From CBDCUE01 sp965222515 (GTDB lineage Bacteria > Pseudomonadota > Alphaproteobacteria > Rickettsiales > JABIRX01): a DNA stretch of 36,041 nt. The position numbers and the translations under genes were made by a program. Shown in pieces: positions 23,853 through 31,434 of the stretch (positions are counted from its first letter, which is position 1; every line of letters starts with the position of its first letter). Below the pieces are notes generated by a model. It was given only the letters and a program-made list of their open reading frames with translations. It searched no databases and had not been told where the DNA came from. The stretch is taken from assembly GCA_965222515.1 (NCBI GenBank), contig CBDCUE010000005.1, positions 1 to 36,041 on the forward strand, in the 5' to 3' direction.

Positions 23853-23936
23853 TTGTGAAGAGGAATTTTCTAGTTGCTCTAAATTTTTATTTATAACAAA
23901 AATTACCCTTTTTTTTCTAATTTCGTCACAGTCTGC
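23843..23936. repeat. Family B element, diverged copy, - orientation (B2b)
   Basis: The reverse complement of the B1 layout: left end CACAGTCTGC, core TTGCTCTAAATTTTTATTTA and TAACAAAAATTACCC, right end TTTCGTCACAGTCTGC. It shares its left end with the edge of the C element, so the boundary between the two is not sharp. Confidence 0.8.
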
Positions 23937-24024
23937 AAGGGGGGAGCAGTTGTCCCGAGCTTTTCTTTAAATTTACTGTTTAATTACTGCTGATAAAACT
24001 CTGTTTATGCTTAAATAATATTAT

Positions 24025-24185
24025 AATACTATTTAAGCTTTATAATTGACCCATATTCTTCAATCTGCTCAGCATAAATTGCTTTTTTTAATAATATGTT
24101 AGCTATGGCTAGCAAATAATTAAAAAAACAATTTCTACTAAACATATTTTTGGCTATAGATCAATTATAAAGCTAAAATAGTATT
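24025..24185. repeat. Family A palindromic element, long copy (A2), ending at the mutL stop
   Basis: Terminal inverted repeats at 24025-24055 (AATACTATTTAAGCTTTATA, then ATTGACCCATA) and 24155-24185 (TATAGATCAATTATAAAG, then CTAAAATAGTATT). The loop starts with the same TTCAATCTGCTCAGC plus ATAAATTGCTTTTTT block as A1, then has about 60 additional bases. The right terminus overlaps the mutL stop codon (24184-24186). Confidence 0.85.
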
Positions 24186-26040
24186 ATTTCCTACCAAATA
24201 ATTTTTCTAAGTTATTCTTTTTTAACTCAACATAAGTTGGTCTGCCGTGATTGCATTGTCCTGTGAAAGGGGTTGTTTCCATTTTTCTTAAAATATCGTT
24301 CATTTCTGCAATATTAAGTTCTCTTCCTGCTCTTATGGCATTATGACAAGCATAATTGCCATATATTTCACTCCACTTATCTAATAAATTTAAAGTACCA
24401 CCATTTTCTGCGATATTATCTATCAATTCTTTAATAAAAATTGCCATATTTATTTTGACAAAAATTTCTGGCATTTCTTTTATAAAAATTCCTGCTTCTG
24501 TTTTTTCAAAAACAATACCATATTCTAATAGATTTTCTTGAACAGAAAATAACAATTCTTCTTCTGTTTCAGTTAATTGCACAATTTCAGAAAAAAGATT
24601 AGTCTGTCTAACTACTTTTTTGTCTTTTAAAGATTTTTTTAGTTCTTCATAAACTATTCTCTCGTGAGCTGCATGCTGATCTACAATAACCAAACCATTT
24701 TCTGTTTGTGAAACAATATAAGTTTTATGCAATTGTGCCACCGCACTGCCTAATGGATATTGTGTTAATTCTGGATTAATTTCTGTGTACTCTTTTGATT
24801 GAGGAGCAAATTGATCTGTTTCTTGATGATTTTCATTTTGAGTATCGTTATTTTGCAAAAGATTTGTTTGCATATTAGGAGCTTGTGCAATAAAAGATTG
24901 TTGCACTTGTTTTTGAGAAGCAATACTACTTGCTTTAGAGGAGTAGTTTTGATAAGATGGTTGTTTATTTAAGTTTTTTTGAAAATAATTAAAAGTGTCT
25001 TTTTCTACCTCACTCGATGCTTTAAATGCACCTTGTTGCAAAGCCTGCTTTAAAGCAGTAATAATAATATTTCGTAATTTGCTAGAATCTCTAAATCTTA
25101 CTTCTGCCTTGGTTGGATGCACATTTACATCTACTTCATAATAAGAAATTTTTATAAATAAACATATCACAGGATATTTATCTCTTGCTAAAAAATCTTG
25201 ATAAGCTGTTTTTATAGCATTGATAATAAATTTATCTCTAATTGGTCTATCATTAACAAAACTATAAATAACATTACTGCTAGATCTGTGATAAGTAGGG
25301 ATTGAAGCAAAACCAAAAATTTTATAATCATCTATCTGATAATCTATTTCTATGGAATTGCTAAAAAATTCCTTGCCCAAAACATTAATTATTCTAGGCT
25401 GATAATCAGATAAACTATCTGCTTCATATTCTAAATAATTTTTGCCATCTATTTTTAAATTAAAAGAAATTTTATGATGAGCTAAAGCAATTTTTTTAAT
25501 TATGTCTATAATATTATTTATCTCACTTCTTTCACTTTTTAAAAATTTTAATCTAGCAGGGGTGGCAAAGAACAAATCTTTTGCAGAAATTATTGTTCCT
25601 TGAGCCAAATTAGCAGGTTCTATATTTGATAATATACCACCATTAGAAGTAATTTTATATGCTTCTTTATCAGAAAAAAATTTTGAAGTAAGAGTCAGTT
25701 TTGCAACTGATGAGATGGATGCTAGCCCCTCACCACGAAAGCCTAAACTATTAATATTTAATAAATTATTACTTTTTAATTTTGAAGTAGCATGTCTTTT
25801 TAGAGCAAGAGAAAGTTCTTCTTTTTTTATTCCGTAACCATCATCATTAATTTCTATTAAATTTCTTCCACCATCCAAAATAGTAATATTAATATTTTCT
25901 GCACCAGCATCAATAGAATTTTCTACCAATTCTTTAACCACAGAAGAAGGCCTCTCAATCACCTCACCAGCAGCGATTCTTGATATTAAAATATCTGACA
26001 ATTCTTGTATATTATTTAACTCTGAGCTTGTTTTCAACAT
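24184..26040 (-). CDS. mutL: DNA mismatch repair protein MutL (endonuclease type)
   Basis: 618 residues. The GHKL ATPase at the N-terminus shows ISRIAAGEVIERPSSVVKELVENSIDAGA (about 18-46), DDGYGI, and SLGFRGEGLASISSVA. A variable glutamine/asparagine-rich linker lies at about 335-415. The C-terminal domain carries the metal-binding endonuclease motif DQHAAHERIVYE (about 450), which fits DQHA(x)2E(x)4E, plus ACHNAIRAG and CNHGRPT near the end. It should therefore nick DNA itself, as in bacteria without MutH. Its stop codon coincides with the end of a family A repeat, so the 3' end has just escaped damage. Confidence 0.95.
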   Translation of the reverse strand: MLKTSSELNNIQELSDILISRIAAGEVIERPSSVVKELVENSIDAGAENINITILDGGRNLIEINDDGYGIKKEELSLALKRHATSKLKSNNLLNINSLGFRGEGLASISSVAKLTLTSKFFSDKEAYKITSNGGILSNIEPANLAQGTIISAKDLFFATPARLKFLKSERSEINNIIDIIKKIALAHHKISFNLKIDGKNYLEYEADSLSDYQPRIINVLGKEFFSNSIEIDYQIDDYKIFGFASIPTYHRSSSNVIYSFVNDRPIRDKFIINAIKTAYQDFLARDKYPVICLFIKISYYEVDVNVHPTKAEVRFRDSSKLRNIIITALKQALQQGAFKASSEVEKDTFNYFQKNLNKQPSYQNYSSKASSIASQKQVQQSFIAQAPNMQTNLLQNNDTQNENHQETDQFAPQSKEYTEINPELTQYPLGSAVAQLHKTYIVSQTENGLVIVDQHAAHERIVYEELKKSLKDKKVVRQTNLFSEIVQLTETEEELLFSVQENLLEYGIVFEKTEAGIFIKEMPEIFVKINMAIFIKELIDNIAENGGTLNLLDKWSEIYGNYACHNAIRAGRELNIAEMNDILRKMETTPFTGQCNHGRPTYVELKKNNLEKLFGRK

Positions 26041-26155
26041 ATATTTTTTCTTAGATAAGAATTCACACTAATATTTTTTTACAAGTTATAATTGTTTTTG
26101 AAATATATCAATATATATTGTATGAATATTTCACTATAAAAAACATTTTTTTCTT

Positions 26156-26395
26156 ATGAGTAATAACAAAACCGAACAAACCACAGATATTTCTTTAACA
26201 GACATATTGCAAGCCCATGATATTCTAATGTCTATTCTTTTAGGAAAGATTTTAGGAAATTATAAAAATCCTCACAAAGTAATTGGGCAAATAAGAAAAA
26301 TGGTAGATCATCAAGATATTAATGCTAATGCTAAAAGCCATATTAAATTATTATTAGATCCATTAAAAAATTCTTTTCCTACTAATGAAAATTAA
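26156..26395 (+). CDS. Unknown small protein, 79 residues
   Basis: I do not recognise it. A soluble, mainly helical protein with a polar N-terminus (NNKTEQTTD), an amphipathic middle (LTDILQAHDILMSILLGKILG) and NPHKVIGQIRKMVDHQDINANAKSHIKLLLDPL. It has no signal peptide, no cysteine and no membrane span. Its last 11 bases overlap the start of the DUF445-like gene, so the two are probably cotranscribed and may work together. Confidence 0.62.
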   Translation: MSNNKTEQTTDISLTDILQAHDILMSILLGKILGNYKNPHKVIGQIRKMVDHQDINANAKSHIKLLLDPLKNSFPTNEN

Positions 26396-27065
26396 TAAAA
26401 GTTTTGCTACTAACTTTATTGCCATAACTTTACTTATTACTGGTTATTTTACTAAAATAAACTGGTTATGGAATATGGGAATTTTTGCTTTCTCTGGTGC
26501 TATCACCAATTTAATAGCAATTCATATGCTTTTTGAAAAAGTGCCGTTTTTATATGGTTCAGGAGTGGTGGAGAGAAGATTTAAAGATTTCAAATTAGGT
26601 ATTAAAAATATGCTAATTTTAGAATTTTTTACCTTAGAAAATATCAAAAAATTCTTTTCTGAAAAAGACCTATTGCCCAAAGAAGATGTTTTTGAAAAAA
26701 AAATAAATTATGATAATATCTTTGCAGAATTAATTGAAACAATAGCAACCTCCAATTTAGGTTCAATGCTTGCCTTAATCGGTGGCAAAGAAGCTTTAAC
26801 ACCATTAAAAGAACCAATCATTAACAAATTAAAAAACACAGTGCAAAATATCATCAAAGATATTACAGAACATAAAGAAGACATAATAACTAATTTACAA
26901 AAAGAAATATCGGATATTATAGATAATAGATTGCTGAGTTTGACTCCAAAAAAAGTAAAAAACATAGTGCAAACAATGATCAGAGTTCACCTAGGCTGGC
27001 TAGTTGTTTGGGGAGGAGTTTTCGGTGGCCTAATAGGCTTATTTTATGGCAATATTCCTTTTTGA
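26385..27065 (+). CDS. DUF445-family membrane protein
   Basis: 226 residues. Two close membrane segments at the N-terminus (about 8-22 and 28-50) contain the family hallmark AITNLIAIHMLFEKVPFLYGSGVVERRF. A charged helical region follows (about 70-200). A last membrane segment closes the protein (LGWLVVWGGVFGGLIGLF). Members are inner-membrane proteins of unknown function. Its 3' end overlaps the convergent aroQ gene by 22 bases, so antisense transcription between them is likely. Confidence 0.78.
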   Translation: MKINKSFATNFIAITLLITGYFTKINWLWNMGIFAFSGAITNLIAIHMLFEKVPFLYGSGVVERRFKDFKLGIKNMLILEFFTLENIKKFFSEKDLLPKEDVFEKKINYDNIFAELIETIATSNLGSMLALIGGKEALTPLKEPIINKLKNTVQNIIKDITEHKEDIITNLQKEISDIIDNRLLSLTPKKVKNIVQTMIRVHLGWLVVWGGVFGGLIGLFYGNIPF

Positions 27066-27502
27066 TTTAATATATACTCTACCCCCTTAACATAACTTTT
27101 TTTTCCCTCACCTTTAAAAACCTTGTCTGCTCTTTGGGATATGTAAGAGAAGTTTCTAAACTCTTCTCTTTTTTTTGGATCGGTTAGGTGAATCTCTATT
27201 ATTGGAAAATCTTTAGAAAATAATTTTAAACTATCTAAAATTGCAAGAGAAGTGTGAGTGTATGCAGCTACATTTATTAATAATCCTACAAAATCTTTTT
27301 GATTTAAAAAAATATTTTGGATTTTAGTAACTATATTTCCTTCAGAATTATCTTGAAAATCATCTATGTCAATATTTGATTTTTTGGCTATTTCTTTTAA
27401 TTCTGTAATAATATTTGCTAAAGTTTCTTTGCCATAAAGCTCAGGCTCTCTTTTTCCTAATAAATTTAGGTTAGGACCATTAATTACTGCAATTTTTTTC
27501 AT
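27044..27502 (-). CDS. aroQ: 3-dehydroquinate dehydratase, type II
   Basis: Third step of the shikimate pathway, 152 residues, the usual type II length. The N-terminal NGPNLNLLGKREPELYGKETL carries catalytic R18 and Y23. AYTHTS has H83 (the preceding residues are INVA where NPGA or NPAA is usual), EIHLTD has H105, and KREEFRNFSYIS holds R112 and R116. The FxQSNxEG motif is changed to FQDNSEG. The key residues are present, so it should be active. No other aro gene is adjacent, but aroA lies 6 kb to the right. Confidence 0.92.
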   Translation of the reverse strand: MKKIAVINGPNLNLLGKREPELYGKETLANIITELKEIAKKSNIDIDDFQDNSEGNIVTKIQNIFLNQKDFVGLLINVAAYTHTSLAILDSLKLFSKDFPIIEIHLTDPKKREEFRNFSYISQRADKVFKGEGKKSYVKGVEYILNQKGILP

Positions 27503-27521
27503 TTGTTTTTGCTAAAAAAAA

Positions 27522-28259
27522 TTAACTCTCCTCCGTTTTTTTCTTGAAAAAAATCATTGTGATAGGAATGCTTAATAAATATATGACACCAAAAATTGGC
27601 AATGAAATCCAAGGTTCTGTGATGAAGGCCACTACCATAAAAATAGTTACCAATATCAAAGGAACTATCATTGCATTAGTTACTTTGATATTTTTTACTG
27701 AAAAAGTTGAAATATTACTTATGGTTAAAATAATCAAAATGAATAAATAAATAATGTGAGCAATTACTTGCTCCTGAAAAAAGAAAATTTCTAATTTGAA
27801 AGATAACATTATTGGCACTAAACTAAGACCAGCACTAGATGGTGCAGGAATTCCTGCAAAAAAATTTTTTGCTTCTATTTTATCATCTTTATCTATTACA
27901 TTGAATCTAGCTAAACGAAATCCCATGGAAATTACAAACATTAAGGCAACTGCCCAGCCAACCCCCTTGATAGGAAAATTATGCAACGACCATTGATAAG
28001 CAAGTATTGCTGGTGCTATACCAAAATTTGCAAAATCTGCTAAACTATCCAATTCCGCTCCAAATTTACTACTAGCATTTAATATTTTTGCAAGTCTTCC
28101 ATCAATGCCATCCAAAAAAGCAGCAATAACTAACAAAGCAACTGCGATCTCCCATCTGCCATCCATAGAATATTTTATTGAAGTTAAACCACAGCATAAA
28201 GCAATCACTGTAACTAAGTTAGGAAGAAAATATACAATAGGATAACTAGGTTTTGACAT
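27522..28259 (-). CDS. pssA: CDP-diacylglycerol-serine O-phosphatidyltransferase
   Basis: Makes phosphatidylserine in the inner membrane. 245 residues with about seven hydrophobic helices. The CDP-alcohol phosphotransferase signature is complete: DGIDGRLAK ... FGAELDSLADFANFGIAPA (about 50-83), with the four metal-binding aspartates. The ATG overlaps the psd stop as TAATG, a tight coupling: the serine made here is decarboxylated by Psd to phosphatidylethanolamine. Confidence 0.95.
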   Translation of the reverse strand: MSKPSYPIVYFLPNLVTVIALCCGLTSIKYSMDGRWEIAVALLVIAAFLDGIDGRLAKILNASSKFGAELDSLADFANFGIAPAILAYQWSLHNFPIKGVGWAVALMFVISMGFRLARFNVIDKDDKIEAKNFFAGIPAPSSAGLSLVPIMLSFKLEIFFFQEQVIAHIIYLFILIILTISNISTFSVKNIKVTNAMIVPLILVTIFMVVAFITEPWISLPIFGVIYLLSIPITMIFFKKKTEES

Positions 28260-29038
28260 TATTTTTTATCGGTAGCTTTTTTTGCCAAAGTCTTTTTTGT
28301 AGATGCCGTTTTTGCAGGAGCTTTTTTAGTAGAAGTCGTGCTTGAAATTGCTTTAGTAACTTCTTTGGTGCCAGCTTTTACAGTCGCTAATTTAGCTATT
28401 ACCGTTTCTCCCCCAAGCATAGTTTGCCCTAAAGAAACATTGATATCAGCATTAAGTGGCATATATATATCCATTCTTGAGCCGAATTTTATGATACCAA
28501 ATCTTTCTCCTGCTTTAACTTCTTGATCTTCTTCTAAGTTACAAACAATTCTTCTTGCAATTAATCCTGCAATTTGTGAAAAAATTATAATATCTTTTTG
28601 CTCATTTTCTACTACACATACTTGCCTTTCATTGTCAGTAGAAGCTTTTTCTAAAGAGGCATTTAAAAATTTTCCAGCTCTGTAATGTAGTTTCGTTATT
28701 TTTCCAGATACTGGGACTCTATTTACATGAACATTAAATACACTTAAAAATAAACTAACTCTTTTAAATGTTTTATTGCCTAATTTTAATTCTGGTGGAG
28801 CAATTGCTTCTTCTATTTTGTCAATAGTTCCATCAGCAGGACTTAAAACAAGATTGTCTTTTTTAGGGGCAACTCTGTTTGGATCTCTAAAAAAACAGAC
28901 TATAAATAAAGTGATAAAAAGAGCAATAGTTCCTATTGGCTTTGATAAAGACATAAGGATAACTGTGGCAACTATTGCGATGATTATGGTTACATAACCT
29001 TCTTTATGTATTGCAGGTATAGCATCTTTGATTTTCAT
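28259..29038 (-). CDS. psd: Phosphatidylserine decarboxylase proenzyme with a lysine/alanine-rich tail
   Basis: Converts phosphatidylserine to phosphatidylethanolamine. An N-terminal membrane anchor (about 16-50) is followed by FFRDPNR, LSPADGTIDKI (about 65-75), LFLSVFNVHVNRVPVSG, and the self-cleavage site FGSRMD, with the serine at 187 becoming the pyruvoyl group. The short alphaproteobacterial form is about 215-230 residues. This one continues for about 40 more as a low-complexity tail of K, A, T and S (TKKAPAKTASTKKTLAKKAT), like a histone H1 or AlgP tail. That tail would form the end of the alpha subunit. The gene is first in psd-pssA. Confidence 0.93.
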   Translation of the reverse strand: MKIKDAIPAIHKEGYVTIIIAIVATVILMSLSKPIGTIALFITLFIVCFFRDPNRVAPKKDNLVLSPADGTIDKIEEAIAPPELKLGNKTFKRVSLFLSVFNVHVNRVPVSGKITKLHYRAGKFLNASLEKASTDNERQVCVVENEQKDIIIFSQIAGLIARRIVCNLEEDQEVKAGERFGIIKFGSRMDIYMPLNADINVSLGQTMLGGETVIAKLATVKAGTKEVTKAISSTTSTKKAPAKTASTKKTLAKKATDKK

Positions 29039-29128
29039 AATGTAATATAATATTAATTAAAGTAGATTTTTCTAATATCATATTATATAAATTAGTTTTT
29101 TATAAATAGAAATAAAAAAAATAAAATT

Positions 29129-30589
29129 ATGACAAGAAATAAAATTAGTGTTTGTTATGGAGATGGAATAGGTCCTGAAATTATGGAATCTGTGCTAAAA
29201 ATAATTCAAGCAAGCAAAGTTACTTTAGCAATGGATGTAGTAGAAATCGGTGGAACTCTTTTTGACAAAGGATTCACTAGCGGAATCACCGATGAATCTT
29301 GGCAGACTTTATATAATAATAAAATTATTTTTAAAGCTCCAATCACTACTCCGCAAGGAAGAGGAATGAAGAGCATCAATGTAACACTTAGAAAAAAATT
29401 TGGTTTATATGCAAATATAAGACCTGTAATCTCTTATGCACCATTTGTTCAATCTCATTTTCCAAAAACTAATCTAGTAATTGTTAGAGAAAATGAAGAA
29501 GGCTTATATGCAGGAGTAGAATATAGAATAACTAAGGAAGTTTATGAAACATTAAGATTAGTGAGCAGAACAGGAGCTGCAAAAATCATTGATTTTGCTT
29601 TTGATTATGCTGTAAAAAACAAAAGATCAAATGTTACTTGTATGGTAAAAGACAATATTTTAAAATTTTCTGATGGAATTTTTCATAAAGTTTTTGATCA
29701 AATAAAAACATCATATCCTGAAATAAAAACTAATCAAATGATTTTAGACATTGGAACAGCAAAAGTAGCCAACAATCCAGAGTCTTTTGATATCATCGTT
29801 ACTCAAAACCTTTATGGTGACATAATCTCTGATGTAGCTGCTGAAGTAGCTGGTTCAATTGGTATGTGTGGTTCCGCTAATATCGGTGATGATTTTGCTA
29901 TGTTTGAAGCTGTACACGGCTCTGCTCCTGATCTTGCTGGAAAAAACATTGCTAATCCTAGTGGTTTATTAAATGGAGCCATTATTATGCTAAGATATAT
30001 GAAAAAATATGAGGTAGCTAGCAAAATAGAAAATGCTTTGAACAAAACTATTGAGCAAGGAATGCATACAGCTGATTTATATAATGAGGAATATAGTAAA
30101 GCAAAATTATCTACTACTGAATTTACTGATGCTATCATTGAAAATTTAGGCAAATCTCCTAAAATATTGCCCAAGGCAAAAAAAATCTATGATGAGCAAG
30201 ATTTAGAAAAAAGAAAATTACAGCTTGATGATTTTAGCAAAATAACAAAAATTAGAGTGGGTATAGATATATTTGTAGATTTAGAAAATTATAATACAGA
30301 TGATTATTATCAAATAATTGAAGATATTAATCAAGAAACCTTGTCAGAAAAATTAAATTTGCAAGGGGTGTCATTTAAGGGTTTGAAAATTTGGCCTCAC
30401 ATAAGAAAAATGAAAGGGAATTTAAGTTTTTTAAGAATGAGGTTTATTGCTAAAACAAAAATTGCAGCAAGAGAAGATCTAATAGAATTGCTTAATAAAT
30501 TTGCAGAATTAAAAATTGATGTTATAAAAACACAAACATTATATATTTATGATGATGAGCTAGGCTTTAGTAGAATGCAAGGTGAGTAA
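29129..30589 (+). CDS. icd: Isocitrate dehydrogenase with C-terminal extension
   Basis: Oxidative decarboxylation of isocitrate to 2-oxoglutarate, the substrate of SucA. 486 residues. The catalytic domain (about 1-340) shows YGDGIGPEIM, the substrate loop SINVTLRKKFGLYANIRP, VRENEEGLYAGVEY, and NLYGDIISDVAAEVAGSIG. An extra domain (about 365-486, from ITKIRVGIDIFVDLENY) matches the long Rickettsia/Thermus-type enzymes. In the cofactor loop, HGSAPDLAGKNIANP has Asp, Leu and Ala at the places where E. coli NADP-enzyme has K344, Y345 and V351, so NAD use is likely. It is followed two bases later by virB8. Confidence 0.94.
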   Translation: MTRNKISVCYGDGIGPEIMESVLKIIQASKVTLAMDVVEIGGTLFDKGFTSGITDESWQTLYNNKIIFKAPITTPQGRGMKSINVTLRKKFGLYANIRPVISYAPFVQSHFPKTNLVIVRENEEGLYAGVEYRITKEVYETLRLVSRTGAAKIIDFAFDYAVKNKRSNVTCMVKDNILKFSDGIFHKVFDQIKTSYPEIKTNQMILDIGTAKVANNPESFDIIVTQNLYGDIISDVAAEVAGSIGMCGSANIGDDFAMFEAVHGSAPDLAGKNIANPSGLLNGAIIMLRYMKKYEVASKIENALNKTIEQGMHTADLYNEEYSKAKLSTTEFTDAIIENLGKSPKILPKAKKIYDEQDLEKRKLQLDDFSKITKIRVGIDIFVDLENYNTDDYYQIIEDINQETLSEKLNLQGVSFKGLKIWPHIRKMKGNLSFLRMRFIAKTKIAAREDLIELLNKFAELKIDVIKTQTLYIYDDELGFSRMQGE

Positions 30590-30591
30590 TA

Positions 30592-31431
30592 ATGCCTGAA
30601 CAAGATTCTTCAAAACTACAAAAAAAAGATTTAGACAAATCTCAATTAAAAGAGAAAAAACCATTAGAAAAAAACAGTTCTAATACTGATCTAGAGCAAC
30701 AAATCACACAAGAAATAGAAAACGGTATATATTTTAAAAAAGCTTTAGATTGGTATTTATTAAAATTCTGCAAACCATTATTTGAAAGATTATTTTGGAT
30801 GATTATTGCCATCATAATGTTATTTACATCATATTTATTATTTGTGCAGATCAAAGGTTGGTTTCCACTAACTATTTATCGTCCTTTGATTTTGAATAAG
30901 CAAGATCCCGAATTATTACAATCAGTAAAGAAATTACCTAATATTTATAAAAATTCAGAATATGCTATTTTAGAATATTTGCTGGAGAGCTATGTTAAAA
31001 TAAGAGAAGAATTCCTGAAGAAAGATGTTAGTGATATATTGGAATTTGACAAGAAAATACAAAAAATAGAAAATCTTTCCACTAGAGCCGTTAGCATTAA
31101 TTATCAAAAGTTATATGATTATGACAATAAAAATGCTCCAATTCATAAATTAAAAAAATTTAATGGCATTAGATTAATTAATATTAAAGAAATTAAACTA
31201 AATCAAAGACCTTTGACTTTACAAGAAAGAATCCTGCATCCTGTCAAAAAAACTATTTTACCTAATTTTGCTAAAATTACTTTTGATACAAACGATATTT
31301 ATTTAAATAAAAAAGATAAACAATTTTGGCAAGCGAATATAGATTTTCATTTTGAAGGAGTTAATATTAAAGGAAAAAAAGTTTCTTTGACGAAGTTTAT
31401 AGTAATAGATTATAAATTAACTAAATTATAA
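30592..31431 (+). CDS. virB8: Type IV secretion system inner-membrane protein VirB8
   Basis: 279 residues. A polar, charged cytoplasmic N-terminus (1-65), one transmembrane helix (about 67-86, WMIIAIIMLFTSYLLF) and a periplasmic domain in which YAILEYLLESYVKIREEF (about 123-140) is the typical VirB8 helix region. The end has the beta strands KITFDTNDIYL and KVSLTKFIVIDYKL. VirB8 is an assembly factor of the inner-membrane complex. A good ribosome-binding site (AGGTGAG) lies 8-9 bases before the ATG, inside the icd stop region. Rickettsiales genomes often carry two virB8/virB9 copies, so this may be one of two. Confidence 0.87.
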   Translation: MPEQDSSKLQKKDLDKSQLKEKKPLEKNSSNTDLEQQITQEIENGIYFKKALDWYLLKFCKPLFERLFWMIIAIIMLFTSYLLFVQIKGWFPLTIYRPLILNKQDPELLQSVKKLPNIYKNSEYAILEYLLESYVKIREEFLKKDVSDILEFDKKIQKIENLSTRAVSINYQKLYDYDNKNAPIHKLKKFNGIRLINIKEIKLNQRPLTLQERILHPVKKTILPNFAKITFDTNDIYLNKKDKQFWQANIDFHFEGVNIKGKKVSLTKFIVIDYKLTKL

Positions 31432-31434
31432 AAT

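Larger units (their letters stand above)
23539..24183. other. Gene-free, repeat-filled region between ftsZ and mutL
   Basis: 645 bases with no credible gene on either strand. From left to right it holds a terminator-like hairpin, a family B element (+ orientation), a family C element, a second family B element (- orientation), a short unassigned stretch (23937-24024) and a family A element that ends at the mutL stop codon. Short open frames here are products of the repeats. Confidence 0.85.
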
